A DNA stretch of 64,000 nucleotides from CAIYRG01 sp964494505 (GCA_964494505.1 CAZBRO010000029.1:1-64000); one strand, 5' to 3'. Positions 1 through 9,579 are shown, numbered from the stretch's first letter. A program made the numbers and translations. The notes: generated by a model from the sequence alone, not told the origin.

Positions 1-843
1 ATTCCGGCGGTCGATTATCTGATGAGCCAGGAGAAGGTGCAGCGCTGGGTGCTGGCGGGCACCGACTATGTCTATCCCCGCACCACGAACAAGATTCTGG
101 AAGCCTATCTGAAGGCCAAAGGCGTCAAGGACGCCGACATCATGATCAACTACACGCCCTTCGGCCAGTCCGATTGGCAGACGATCGTGGCCAACATCAA
201 GAAGTTCGGCTCGGCGGGCAAGAAGACCGCCGTGGTCTCCACCATCAACGGCGATGCGAACGTTCCCTTCTACAAGGAACTCGCCAATCAGGGCATCAAG
301 GCCGAAGACATTCCGGTCGTCGCCTTCTCGGTGGGCGAGGAAGAATTGGCCGGCGTCGACACCAAGCCGCTGGTCGGCCATCTCGCGGCCTGGAACTACT
401 TCGAATCCGTCAAGTCGCCTGCGAACACCGCCTTCATCACCCAATGGCACGCCTACACGAAAAATCCCAAGCGGGTGACCAACGATCCGATGGAAGCCGC
501 CTATATCGGCTTCAATATGTGGGTCAAAGCGGTGGAAAAGGCGAAGACGACGGACACCAATGCCGTGATTGCGGCCCTTCCCGGAATCGAGACGCCGAAC
601 CTCACCGGCGGCGTCGCCAAGATGCTTCCCAATCATCATATCACCAAGCCGGTTCTGATCGGCGAAGTGCAAGCCGACGGCCAGTTCGACGTCGTCTACA
701 AAACGGCCGGCCTCGTGCCGGGCGATGCCTGGTCCGACTTCCTGCCGGGTTCGAAGGATCTGGAAGCCGATTGGGTCACGCTGAAATGCGGCAATTACAA
801 CACCAAGACGAAGACCTGCCTTGGACTGAAGGCCATGCATTGA
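1..843 (+). CDS. urtA: Urea ABC transporter substrate-binding protein UrtA (5' truncated by window)
   Basis: Periplasmic urea-binding component of the UrtABCDE importer. The frame is open from base 1 and ends at TGA 841-843, so 280 C-terminal residues are visible and the signal peptide lies off the window. Recognisable UrtA segments are AGTDYVYPRTTNKILEAYL, YTPFGQSDWQTIVANIKKF and NDPMEAAYIGFNMWVKAVE, which belong to the branched-chain amino acid/urea binding-protein fold. The order urtA-B-C-D-E downstream on the same strand supports the assignment. UrtA-type transporters are usually under nitrogen control; no NtrC site can be judged because the promoter is outside the window. Confidence 0.95.
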   Translation: MPAVDYLMSQEKVQRWVLAGTDYVYPRTTNKILEAYLKAKGVKDADIMINYTPFGQSDWQTIVANIKKFGSAGKKTAVVSTINGDANVPFYKELANQGIKAEDIPVVAFSVGEEELAGVDTKPLVGHLAAWNYFESVKSPANTAFITQWHAYTKNPKRVTNDPMEAAYIGFNMWVKAVEKAKTTDTNAVIAALPGIETPNLTGGVAKMLPNHHITKPVLIGEVQADGQFDVVYKTAGLVPGDAWSDFLPGSKDLEADWVTLKCGNYNTKTKTCLGLKAMH

Positions 844-845
844 TC

Positions 846-914
846 AGGGGGCGGGTTGGCTTGCCAAACTGAGCCCCCAGGTAGGGTGAGCGCGGGCACC
901 GGACGCGCTCACCC
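846..914 (+). terminator. Tandem hairpins between urtA and urtB (attenuator or mRNA-stabilising structure)
   Basis: Two stem-loops fill the urtA-urtB gap. The first pairs GGGGGC (847-852) with GCCCCC (873-878) and holds a nested TTGGC/GCCAA stem. The second is an 11-bp perfect stem, GGGTGAGCGCG (884-894) with CGCGCTCACCC (904-914), followed by CCTTCTT rather than a clear T-run. Such structures between a binding-protein gene and its permease genes often protect the upstream mRNA or reduce read-through, giving more binding protein than permease. That role is inferred. Confidence 0.6.
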
Positions 915-977
915 CCTTCTTCTGAAAATTCGGCCCTGAACTTTCGATTTTGAGTGAGTATACCCACCGTGTGTCGG

Positions 978-2594
978 ATGAGATTTGTTCTTCTGGTCCT
1001 GGCGGCGCTGCTGCTCCTCCCCATCGCGAACGGCTTCGCGCAAGCCCCCCCATTGCCGCAAACGCTCGACGCGCTCCTGGCCGAACTGCCGGCAGCCGAT
1101 TTCGACCGCAAGGCGCAGATCGTCAACACGCTGGCCGAATCCGGGAATCCCCGTGCAGCAACGATCATCGGCGCGCTCGCGGACGGAACATTGTTTTCGG
1201 CCCCCGACGGAAAAATCGTCGTCCAGTCGGGCGACAGCGCCAAGACCTATGCCGAAGCCCTGAGCGGCAAGCCCGTTGCCGGTCTCAGCGAGGATCGGCT
1301 GACCAAGATCGGAGTCAACAATCGCCTGCGCCGGGATTTGCGCGGGCTCTCGGCGCGGCTTTCCTTGCTGTCGCCCGACGCCGATATCAGGCGCAAATCC
1401 GCGAACGACGCTTTCACGGGTCACGATCCCGAATCGCTTCCGGCGATCGAGGAAGCCTTGAAGAAGGAGCAAGTGGCGGGCATTCGGACCATCCTCGAAC
1501 AGGCGCGCGCCGCAATTCTTCTGCAGACCCCCGATTCATCCGAAGCCGACAAGCTCTCGGCGATCGAGACCTTGCGCGCACGCGGCGACCGCGATGCCCT
1601 GAATGCCTTGCTTGTGCTCAGAACCGCAGACTCGGAGCGCCTGCGCAATTCGGCCGCCGCCGCCGAGAAGGACATCGAGTCCTCGCTCGCTTATTGGGGC
1701 GTCCTGCAGAATGTCTATTACGGACTCTCGCTCGGCTCGGTCTTGCTGCTCGCCGCAATCGGGCTTGCCATAACCTTCGGCGTCATGGGCGTCATCAACA
1801 TGGCCCATGGCGAGATGATCATGCTCGGCGCCTATACGACATACATGGTGCAGCAGGTGCTTGCCGCGGCAGCACCCGGCCTGATGACTTGGGCGCTTCC
1901 GCTCTCAGTGCCGGCAGCGTTCATGGTGGCGGGCGCCGCGGGCATCCTGATCGAGCGCGGGATCATCCGTTTCCTCTATGGCCGGCCGCTGGAGACATTG
2001 CTCGCGACCTGGGGTCTCTCGCTCATCATCCAACAAAGCGTGCGCACGATCTTCGGGCCGACCAACAAGCCCGTCAGCGCGCCTAGCTGGATGTCGGGCT
2101 CCTTCGACGTCGGACACCTCACCATCACCTTTTCGCGCCTCGTCATCATTGTTTTCGCGCTGGTCGTGTTCTCGCTCCTGACGATGTTCCTGAAGCGCAC
2201 CTATTTCGGCATGCAGATGCGCGCCGTCACGCAGAACCGGAAGATGGCGGCCGCCATGGGGGTTCGGACCAATTGGGTGGATGCCTTGACCTTCGGCCTC
2301 GGCTCGGGCGTGGCGGGGATTGCCGGTGTGGCGCTGTCGCAGATCGACAATATCAGCCCCAATCTCGGACAATCCTACATCATCGACAGTTTCATGGTCG
2401 TGGTGTTCGGGGGCGTCGGCAATCTATGGGGCACGCTGGTGGGCGCCATGACGCTCGGCGTGGCCAACAAGCTGCTCGAACCTTACGCCGGCGCGGTGGT
2501 CGGCAAGATCGTCGTTCTGATCTTCATCATCCTCTTCATCCAGCGCCGGCCGCGCGGCCTGTTTGCCTTGAAGGGAAGAGCGGTAGAAGCATGA
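978..2594 (+). CDS. urtB: Urea ABC transporter permease UrtB
   Basis: Inner-membrane permease subunit, 538 aa from ATG 978. An in-frame GTG at 954 would add eight residues, but the ATG gives a clean signal peptide (MRFVLLVLAALLLLPIANG). Residues up to about 230 form the soluble N-terminal extension typical of long UrtB proteins. The rest is a LivH-type permease with several hydrophobic segments and the motif GVINMAHGEMIMLGAY; the helix-rich end contains GGVGNLWGTLVGA. The gene ends with an ATGA overlap into urtC, so the two are translationally coupled. Confidence 0.94.
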   Translation: MRFVLLVLAALLLLPIANGFAQAPPLPQTLDALLAELPAADFDRKAQIVNTLAESGNPRAATIIGALADGTLFSAPDGKIVVQSGDSAKTYAEALSGKPVAGLSEDRLTKIGVNNRLRRDLRGLSARLSLLSPDADIRRKSANDAFTGHDPESLPAIEEALKKEQVAGIRTILEQARAAILLQTPDSSEADKLSAIETLRARGDRDALNALLVLRTADSERLRNSAAAAEKDIESSLAYWGVLQNVYYGLSLGSVLLLAAIGLAITFGVMGVINMAHGEMIMLGAYTTYMVQQVLAAAAPGLMTWALPLSVPAAFMVAGAAGILIERGIIRFLYGRPLETLLATWGLSLIIQQSVRTIFGPTNKPVSAPSWMSGSFDVGHLTITFSRLVIIVFALVVFSLLTMFLKRTYFGMQMRAVTQNRKMAAAMGVRTNWVDALTFGLGSGVAGIAGVALSQIDNISPNLGQSYIIDSFMVVVFGGVGNLWGTLVGAMTLGVANKLLEPYAGAVVGKIVVLIFIILFIQRRPRGLFALKGRAVEA

Positions 2595-3778
2595 ACAGGC
2601 TCGCAGGAGGCAATTTCGGCCGTTTGTCGCTCATCGTCTACGCGGTGCTGGGTGTGCTCGCCGTGGCGGTGCCGCTGCTCAATCTCGCGCTGCCGGCGGA
2701 CGCCCCCTTTCATCTCTCGACCTTCATGGTGACGCTGCTCGGCAAATACATCTGCTATGCGCTGCTGGCACTCGCGCTCGATCTGGTCTGGGGCTATTGC
2801 GGCATCCTTTCGCTCGGCCATGGCGCGTTCTTCGCGCTCGGCGGCTACGCGATGGGTATGCATCTGATGCGCATGATCGGACCGCGCGGCGTCTACGGCA
2901 ATCCGGTGCTGCCCGATTTCATGGTCTTCCTCAATTACAAGGAACTGCCCTGGTATTGGCACGGCTTCGATCATTTCGGGTTTGCGATGCTGATCGTCGT
3001 GCTCGTGCCCGGGCTGCTGGCCTTCGTGTTCGGGACATTCGCCTTCCGTTCGCGCGTGACCGGGGTTTATTTTTCCATCATCACGCAGGCGATGACGTTT
3101 GCCATGATGCTCGCCTTTTTCCGCAACGATATGGGATTTGGCGGCAACAACGGCTTGACCGATTTCAAGGACATATTCGGGATCGATCTTCAAAGCGCGC
3201 CCACGCGCAACGCCTTCTTCGTCGCGAGCGTCATTGCTCTGGCCGCCGGTTATGCGGTCTGCCGCGCGATCGTGACATCGAAGGTCGGAAAGGTGCTGAT
3301 CGCGGTTCGCGATGCGGAGAGCCGCACGCGGTTCCTCGGCTATCGCGTGGAAGAATACAAATTGTTCGTATGGGTGGTGTCAGCGTGCCTCGCAGGCGTG
3401 GCCGGCGCCCTCTACGTTCCCCAGGTCGGTATCATCAATCCGAGCGAATTCGCGCCGGCCAATTCGATTGAGGCGGTCATCTGGGTTGCCGTCGGCGGAC
3501 GGGGAACATTGGCGGGCGCGATCCTGGGCGCGGTTCTGGTGAACGGCTTCAAGTCGTGGTTCACCGGCGCCATTCCGGAGCTGTGGCTGTTTGCACTGGG
3601 CGCGCTCTTCATCTTCACGACGCTTTTCCTGCCTCGCGGGATTGTCGGCACGCTTCTGCACCGGAGCGGCGCGAAGCCCATTCCCCCAGCCGTGCAGGAG
3701 GCCATGACCGAAGACGGCATCGCCCCCGAAGCGCCGAGCGACCCGCAGCAGGAAAGACTGGCGAGGATGGGCGCATGA
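2591..3778 (+). CDS. urtC: Urea ABC transporter permease UrtC
   Basis: Second permease subunit, 395 aa, LivM family. It starts at ATG 2591 inside the urtB stop (4-bp overlap). Diagnostic stretches are CYALLALALDLVWGYCGILS, LGHGAFFALGGYAMGM and the late VGGRGTLAGAILGAVLVNGF. About ten hydrophobic segments are visible, with a hydrophilic C-terminal tail of some 40 residues. The stop overlaps the start of urtD, again by four bases. It forms the membrane channel with UrtB. Confidence 0.95.
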   Translation: MNRLAGGNFGRLSLIVYAVLGVLAVAVPLLNLALPADAPFHLSTFMVTLLGKYICYALLALALDLVWGYCGILSLGHGAFFALGGYAMGMHLMRMIGPRGVYGNPVLPDFMVFLNYKELPWYWHGFDHFGFAMLIVVLVPGLLAFVFGTFAFRSRVTGVYFSIITQAMTFAMMLAFFRNDMGFGGNNGLTDFKDIFGIDLQSAPTRNAFFVASVIALAAGYAVCRAIVTSKVGKVLIAVRDAESRTRFLGYRVEEYKLFVWVVSACLAGVAGALYVPQVGIINPSEFAPANSIEAVIWVAVGGRGTLAGAILGAVLVNGFKSWFTGAIPELWLFALGALFIFTTLFLPRGIVGTLLHRSGAKPIPPAVQEAMTEDGIAPEAPSDPQQERLARMGA

Positions 3779-4527
3779 CCGAGGCATCGACATCCGCTCT
3801 CCTGTACCTGAACGCGATCACCGTCAGCTTCGACGGGTTTCGGGCGCTCAACGCGCTCTCGCTCGCCATCGATCGGGGCGAGATGCGTGCGATCATCGGT
3901 CCCAACGGCGCGGGCAAGACCACCATGATGGATGTGGTCACGGGCAAGACGCGCCCCGACGATGGGGAGGCGGTTTTCGCAGGAATCCACGACCTGACCG
4001 CTCTGGACGAAGCCCGCATCGCCAATCTCGGCATCGGGCGGAAATTCCAGCGGCCCACCGTCTTCGAAAGCCACACGGTTGCCGACAATCTGCTCCTGGC
4101 CTTGCGGGCCAAGCGCGGGGTCTTTGCCACGCTCTTCTCCGTGGTCTCCGCCGGGCAGCGCGACGCGATCGATGAATTGCTTGAAACCGTGCACCTGACC
4201 CATGCCCAGCACACGCTCGCGGCCAATCTTTCCCACGGCCAGAAGCAATGGCTGGAGATCGGCATGCTGCTGGCGCAGGACCCGCAATTGCTGCTCGTCG
4301 ATGAGCCGGCCGCGGGCATGACCGATGCCGAAACCGCGATGACCGCCCGGCTGCTCAAGGAAATAAACAAGACCCGCACGGTCGTCGTCGTGGAACACGA
4401 CATGGCCTTCGTCCGCGATCTCGATGTGAAGGTCACCGTGCTGCACGAAGGCTCGGTGCTTGCGGAGGGACCGCTCGACCATGTCAGCGCGGATGAACGC
4501 GTGATCGAAGTCTATCTGGGGCGATGA
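3775..4527 (+). CDS. urtD: Urea ABC transporter ATP-binding protein UrtD
   Basis: Cytoplasmic ATPase of the urea importer, 250 aa from ATG 3775, overlapping urtC by 4 bp. Walker A is GPNGAGKTT near residue 43, the signature is LSHGQKQWLEI, and Walker B is LLLVDEPAAGM followed by the H-loop region VVVVEHDMAF. The LivG-like size and the LSHGQ variant fit UrtD. It would pair with UrtE as the nucleotide-binding dimer. Confidence 0.95.
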   Translation: MTEASTSALLYLNAITVSFDGFRALNALSLAIDRGEMRAIIGPNGAGKTTMMDVVTGKTRPDDGEAVFAGIHDLTALDEARIANLGIGRKFQRPTVFESHTVADNLLLALRAKRGVFATLFSVVSAGQRDAIDELLETVHLTHAQHTLAANLSHGQKQWLEIGMLLAQDPQLLLVDEPAAGMTDAETAMTARLLKEINKTRTVVVVEHDMAFVRDLDVKVTVLHEGSVLAEGPLDHVSADERVIEVYLGR

Positions 4528-5225
4528 ACATGCTCGCCGTCGAACATCTGAATTTGAGCTATGGCGCCGCGCAGGTCATCTGGGACTTGAGCTTGACCGC
4601 CGAGCGCGGCCAGGTCACCTGCCTGATGGGACGCAACGGCGTCGGCAAGACCAGCCTGCTGCGCGGGATCGTCGGGCATCAGGCCATCGGCGCCGGCCGC
4701 ATCCTGTGGCAGGGCAAGGACATCGCCAAGCTCGCGCCGTTCGAGCGCGCGCGCATGGGAATCGCCTACGTGCCGCAAGGACGCGAGATCTTTCCTCTGC
4801 TTTCGGTGAAGGAAAATCTCGAATCCGGCTATGCAGCCCTTTCGGGGCGCAAGCGGACGATTCCGGACGAGGTGTTCGAGTTGTTTCCGGTGCTCAAGAC
4901 GATGCTGTCGCGGCGTGGCGGCGATCTGTCGGGGGGACAGCAGCAGCAATTGGCAATCGGGCGAGCCATGGTGACACGGCCTTCCCTGATGCTGCTCGAC
5001 GAGCCGACGGAGGGCATTCAACCCTCCATCATCAAGGACATCGGCCGGGCCATTCTCTACCTCAGGGACAAGGGCGAAATGGCCATCCTTTTGGTTGAGC
5101 AATATTTCGATTTCGCCTGCGAACTCGCGGACCGCTTCGCCGTGATGGATCGCGGCCAGATCGTGGTGGCCGGAACGAAAGCGGAAATGTCCGAACAAAA
5201 CGTTCGCCGCCATCTCACGGTTTGA
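4524..5225 (+). CDS. urtE: Urea ABC transporter ATP-binding protein UrtE
   Basis: Second ATPase, 233 aa, LivF type. It starts at ATG 4524, overlapping the urtD stop. Walker A is GRNGVGKTSLLRG, the signature is LSGGQQQQLAIGRAM, and Walker B is LMLLDEPTEGIQPS. It is the last gene of the five-gene operon; 182 bases without a gene follow. No urease structural genes are visible in the window. Confidence 0.95.
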   Translation: MNMLAVEHLNLSYGAAQVIWDLSLTAERGQVTCLMGRNGVGKTSLLRGIVGHQAIGAGRILWQGKDIAKLAPFERARMGIAYVPQGREIFPLLSVKENLESGYAALSGRKRTIPDEVFELFPVLKTMLSRRGGDLSGGQQQQLAIGRAMVTRPSLMLLDEPTEGIQPSIIKDIGRAILYLRDKGEMAILLVEQYFDFACELADRFAVMDRGQIVVAGTKAEMSEQNVRRHLTV

Positions 5226-5407
5226 ACCAAACGGAACGGCGGCCGGTTGCCAATCCGTTTCGTCCGCGGACGCGGATCAACCATTCGATAACAATACCGA
5301 CAATTGATTTCGCTGCGGTCCTCGCGAAGCGGCGGCCACGTGCGCAAGAGTATTAATAACTCAACGATACGGTCGGGCGTTCGTAGGCTCGCGTATCGGA
5401 GAGGCCG

Positions 5408-6397
5408 ATGAGGCGGAAGACATCTGCATCGTTTTTAGCCATTGCAGCATTGTTTTTAGGCTTGACCTCGGCGTCCTCAGCCAAGACCGAGGCGATCAAG
5501 ATCGGCTACAGCGATTGGCCAGGCTGGGTGGCATGGCAAGTTGCCATTGAAAAGGGCTGGCTCAAAGAGGACGGCCTCAATTTCAGCTTTCAGTGGTTCG
5601 ATTATTCCGCCTCCATGGATGCCTTCTCCGCCGGCAGACTGGACGGCGTGATGGTGACGAACGGCGACGCGCTGGTGACCGGGGCCGCGGGCGCCCGGAA
5701 TGTCATGATTCTCATCACGGACTATTCGAACGGCAACGACATGATCGTCGCCAAGCCCGGCAATGCGACCTTGCGGGATTTGAAAGGCAAGAAGATCGGC
5801 ATCGAGGTTGGATTGGTCGAGCATCTTCTGCTGCTGGACGGGCTGGTAAAGAACGGCATGAGCGAAAAGGACGTGACCCTGGTCAATACCAAGACCAACG
5901 ACACGCCTCAGGCTCTGGCTTCGGGCAAGGTCGATGCCGTCGGCGCCTGGCAGCCCAATTCCGGAGCGGCGATGAAGACGGTGGCGGGCGCGCGCCCCGT
6001 CTACACCTCGGCCGAAGCGCCCGGACTGATTTACGACGCGATCACCGTCAGCCCGGCGAGCTTCGCCGCGAACAAAACCGCTTACGTCAAGCTCGCCAAG
6101 GTTTGGGACCGCGTCGTCAAATACATCAACGACCCCAAGACACAGGACGACGCCGTCAGGATCATGGCCAAACGTGTGGGTCTGACGCCGGAGCAGTACA
6201 AGCCGCTCCTGAAAGGCACGCACCTGATCGATCTCGCGGAAGCGAAAGGCGTCTATAAGAAGGGCAAAGGGTTCGGATCGCTCTACGGCTCGTCCAAGAT
6301 CGCCGACAATTTCAACGTGAAGTATAATGTTTATCCCAAGGCGCAGGACGTCAACGCCTATATCGACTCCTCGGTTACGGATGCCGCCATGAAGTGA
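5408..6397 (+). CDS. NMT1/SsuA-type ABC transporter substrate-binding protein (orphan)
   Basis: Predicted periplasmic binding protein, 329 aa. A signal peptide (MRRKTSASFLAIAALFLGL, cleavage near SASSAK) is followed by IKIGYSDWPGWVAWQVAIEK, typical of the nitrate/sulfonate/taurine-like (NMT1) family. The hinge segments DLKGKKIGIEVG and SGKVDAVGAWQPN are present. No permease or ATPase follows, so it must use a transporter encoded elsewhere or act in sensing. Its position between the urt operon and a hybrid kinase suggests a nitrogen-related ligand, but the substrate cannot be told from sequence alone. Confidence 0.85.
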   Translation: MRRKTSASFLAIAALFLGLTSASSAKTEAIKIGYSDWPGWVAWQVAIEKGWLKEDGLNFSFQWFDYSASMDAFSAGRLDGVMVTNGDALVTGAAGARNVMILITDYSNGNDMIVAKPGNATLRDLKGKKIGIEVGLVEHLLLLDGLVKNGMSEKDVTLVNTKTNDTPQALASGKVDAVGAWQPNSGAAMKTVAGARPVYTSAEAPGLIYDAITVSPASFAANKTAYVKLAKVWDRVVKYINDPKTQDDAVRIMAKRVGLTPEQYKPLLKGTHLIDLAEAKGVYKKGKGFGSLYGSSKIADNFNVKYNVYPKAQDVNAYIDSSVTDAAMK

Positions 6398-6620
6398 CGG
6401 CGAAGAACGGCATGCAGTCACACAGCGTCATTTCAACGTGTACGGACAATCTGCTGGCGGACCATTTATCCTCCCCGCCAGGTCCGCAGGTCCAAGGAAA
6501 AACCGGCCGGACGCCGCCATCATAACGCTGCTTTAACGTCGCTCGGCCTATCTTGGCCGACACCAATTCTGCCGGCGGTGAGAGAAACATTTCCATCGCA
6601 CAAAACGGGGCCCGCCGATT
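6398..6620. other. Intergenic region upstream of hybrid kinase
   Basis: 223 bases with no coding potential that I can support. The region should hold the promoter of the downstream kinase. I see no convincing -35/-10 pair or strong terminator. Confidence 0.4.
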
Positions 6621-9260
6621 TTGTCTGGACCGAATGCATCGGAGCGCAAAGCACCAGCGGCGCGGCTAGGCCGCTTGAGCACGCTTGTCGGGCTGATGAT
6701 CTTCGTCACGCTCGCGATTCTGTGGATGCTCTATGGCTGGTATACGGTCGCCGAGCGCGGTGAGATCCTGGAACACGCAGAAGAGCATCTGGCCGATGTC
6801 GCCTCCGCCTATGGCGAACATGCCGCCACGCTGACGCAATTCGGCATAGCGATTCCCATCGAGAACATAAGCGCCGGACCCGCGACCGAAGAGGGCGCCG
6901 ACGAATTGCAATCCTTTCGCGCGGCGCTGGGCGCGTCCGATATCGGGCTCGTCATCAGCGGCAGCGGCAAACCGCCGACGCTGGACCGGACGGCCTACCA
7001 AAGTCCGCCGAAATTTTCCGATAATGGCAACAATGTTTCCGCGGCCGTAGAACTGCCTCAGGCGGCAATCGTCGTTACGGCTTCTATGGGCAAGACCGCG
7101 GTCTTCGCGGGCGCGCGTGCGAGCGCCGTCTGGGAGTCGGTGCTCGTCGCGTTGTTCTCCATCATGGCGGGTACGGTCGGCGCCATTCTGGTGCTGCAAT
7201 TGCGCCGCCGCGAGTCGATGGAAGCCGAACTCGTCGCGGCCAAGGATTTGGCGGATGCGGGCAACCGGGCGAAATCGGAATTCCTGGCCAATATGAGCCA
7301 TGAGATCCGTACACCGATGAACGGCATTCTCGGCATGACGGGGCTGCTGCTTGACGCTTCCCTCAACGACGAGCAGCGCAAATATGCCGAAGTCGTGCGT
7401 GAATCGGGCGAGGCGCTGCTCACCATCGTCAACGACATTCTCGACATCTCGAAGCTCGAAGCCGGCAAGATCGAGCTCGAAAGCATCGATTTCGACATGC
7501 TCAACACGGTCGAGAATGCGGTTGGCCTGATGGCGGGCCGGGCGCGCGAAAAGGGCATCGACCTCGGTTGTTACGTCGATCCCCCGGCGCGCGGGGTCTA
7601 CAAGGGCGACGCCGCGCGGCTGCGCCAGATACTTCTCAATCTGCTCAGCAACGCGATCAAGTTCACCGAAAAAGGCGGCGTCAGCGTCCAGGTCAATGTC
7701 AGCCGCGTCGAGGACCTCGCAACGGGCGCATCGCATCTGCGTTTCGAGGTGCGGGATACGGGGATCGGCATTCCGCAAAAGACCTGCGAAAGGCTGTTCC
7801 AGAAATTCAGCCAGGCGGACAGTTCCTACACGCGCCGTTATGGCGGCACGGGGCTGGGTCTGGCGATCTGCAAGCAGCTTGTCGAATTGATGGGAGGCCA
7901 AATCGGCGTGACCAGCCGCGTCGGAGCCGGCTCGTCTTTCTGGTTCGAACTGTCGCTGATGCGATCCAAAGCGCGGTTGCCCGATCTGCACAGCCTGCCC
8001 GGCCACATCAAGAATCTGAAGACGCTGATCGTGGACGATGTCGAAATGAACCGGGACATCCTCATGCGGCAGCTCGGGGCGTTCGGCATTGCCGCTTCGT
8101 CCGTCATCGACGGGTTCGCCGCGATTGCGGAATTGGAACGCGCCTGGCACATGGGCAAGCCCTACGACGTGGTTTTTCTGGACCATATGATGCCTGGTCT
8201 TGCGGGCGTCGATACCGCCGCGCGCATTCGCGCCAACCCGCCGCTGAGCGAAACCAAGCTCGTGCTGGTATCGTCCGCGGGCACGTTCGGCCTCGCCAAA
8301 TCCGTACTCGCCGCGCTCGATGCGAAAATCGAAAAGCCGGCACGGCAGCACGAATTGTACGATTGCCTGGTGCGGCTCTACAGCCAGGAAACGGAAGGCG
8401 CGCAGCCCTCGTCCCTGTCCAGCACCAAAGCCTCGCCGCTGCAGACGACAGCCCCCTTGCACATACTTCTGGCGGAAGACAACAAGATCAACCAGAAATT
8501 CGCGGTCGCGCTGCTGCAAAAGGCCGGGCACATCGTCAAGGTCGTGGAGAACGGGTTGCAGGCCGTCGATGCCGTCCATCACGGAGATTACGATCTTGTG
8601 TTGATGGATGTACAGATGCCCGAATTGGACGGCGTCGGCGCGACGCGCGAAATTCGAGCCATGGCCGCTTCGAAAGCCGGCATTCCGATCATCGCGATGA
8701 CGGCCAATGCGATGCCGGGCGCGAAGACGCAATATCTCGCCGAGGGGATGGACGATTACATTCCCAAACCGGTGCAGCCGGACCTGTTGTTTGCAAAGCT
8801 GGCGCGAATTGTCGGCACCGCCCGTCCGGCCGCCGCAATTTCACGTCCATCGCCCGAGCCGGACGATGAGGGCGCCACGCATGTGCCGGTGCTCGACTTG
8901 GGTGTTCTCGCGAGTCTCGAGAACAATCTCCCGCCGTCCGCCCTTCGGAACTTGCTGCTGCTGTTTCTGTCCCATGTGGACAATCACCTCGCGCGCATCA
9001 ATGAGCTGCTCGTATGCGGCGATTTCAGCGCCGCTGCGCGCGACGCGCACGACATGGTCAGCACCGCCGGTAATGTCGGTGTTGCACGGGTGAGCGCGCT
9101 GGCGCGGCTGCTCGAAGGCGCCTGCCGCAAGGACGACGCCGAAGCCGCACACCGGCTCGCGAGCGAATTGACCGCAGCAGGCGTTGCGGCTTCCGAGGCC
9201 ATTCGCGCCCGCCTCGGCGGGGACATCGGCGAACACGAGTCCGAAAAACGGCACGCGTGA
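6621..9260 (+). CDS. Hybrid sensor histidine kinase (HisKA-HATPase-REC-REC-Hpt)
   Basis: Membrane hybrid kinase, 879 aa from TTG 6621; no ATG lies before the first membrane helix. Domains in order: membrane helix near residues 18-40, periplasmic region, second helix near 170-195, HisKA with phospho-acceptor His at about 227 in NMSHEIRTPMNG, HATPase_c with DTGIGIP and GGTGLGLAI, a first receiver (TLIVDDVEMNRD, Asp in VVFLDHMMPG), a second receiver (HILLAEDNKINQ, Asp in LMDVQMPELDG) and a C-terminal Hpt domain with His at about 810 (AHDMVSTAGNVG). This gives a full intramolecular His-Asp-His relay. The final response regulator is not adjacent. Confidence 0.93.
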   Translation: MSGPNASERKAPAARLGRLSTLVGLMIFVTLAILWMLYGWYTVAERGEILEHAEEHLADVASAYGEHAATLTQFGIAIPIENISAGPATEEGADELQSFRAALGASDIGLVISGSGKPPTLDRTAYQSPPKFSDNGNNVSAAVELPQAAIVVTASMGKTAVFAGARASAVWESVLVALFSIMAGTVGAILVLQLRRRESMEAELVAAKDLADAGNRAKSEFLANMSHEIRTPMNGILGMTGLLLDASLNDEQRKYAEVVRESGEALLTIVNDILDISKLEAGKIELESIDFDMLNTVENAVGLMAGRAREKGIDLGCYVDPPARGVYKGDAARLRQILLNLLSNAIKFTEKGGVSVQVNVSRVEDLATGASHLRFEVRDTGIGIPQKTCERLFQKFSQADSSYTRRYGGTGLGLAICKQLVELMGGQIGVTSRVGAGSSFWFELSLMRSKARLPDLHSLPGHIKNLKTLIVDDVEMNRDILMRQLGAFGIAASSVIDGFAAIAELERAWHMGKPYDVVFLDHMMPGLAGVDTAARIRANPPLSETKLVLVSSAGTFGLAKSVLAALDAKIEKPARQHELYDCLVRLYSQETEGAQPSSLSSTKASPLQTTAPLHILLAEDNKINQKFAVALLQKAGHIVKVVENGLQAVDAVHHGDYDLVLMDVQMPELDGVGATREIRAMAASKAGIPIIAMTANAMPGAKTQYLAEGMDDYIPKPVQPDLLFAKLARIVGTARPAAAISRPSPEPDDEGATHVPVLDLGVLASLENNLPPSALRNLLLLFLSHVDNHLARINELLVCGDFSAAARDAHDMVSTAGNVGVARVSALARLLEGACRKDDAEAAHRLASELTAAGVAASEAIRARLGGDIGEHESEKRHA

Positions 9261-9378
9261 TCGGGCCGCGTCTGTCCGCACACGCTGTCGGGAAAGTTCC
9301 GTCCGTTCAACACCCGCCTTGCATTGGCGCGCAATGTCTGCACATAAGCTTTGCGCAGATATGATGGAGGTTGACTAA

Positions 9379-9579
9379 TTGAGACCGAGAACCAAACTGC
9401 GAGACAAAGTTGAAGCCTTGAGCCGTGGGAAAAGCGTGCGCGTTTCCGGGGTGGAAAACAGCAAGACCCCCGAATACCGGCAAGCCGTATCCACCGCCGC
9501 CAATGTTCGGGTGAGCACCGGAAGGCAGTTTTCGGTGAGCCTGGGACCTCGTGCCCTGACGATCACGCGAACGAGATAA
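9379..9579 (+). CDS. Small basic protein of unknown function, phage-like pattern
   Basis: 66 aa from TTG 9379, placed 8 bases after GGAGG at 9366-9370, a strong reason to accept it. It is basic, without a signal peptide or membrane segment. The end (NVRVSTGRQFSVSLGPRALT) resembles the pattern of small phage or plasmid proteins built around TGRKFSVR-like segments. I do not recognise a function. It lies just left of the tRNA fragment at 9726, so it may be chromosomal or an edge gene of the island. Confidence 0.5.
   Translation: MRPRTKLRDKVEALSRGKSVRVSGVENSKTPEYRQAVSTAANVRVSTGRQFSVSLGPRALTITRTR

Noticed and set aside
6666..8732. 688-residue open frame opposite the hybrid kinase
   Set aside because: Antisense shadow; the kinase on the plus strand has a full set of catalytic motifs.
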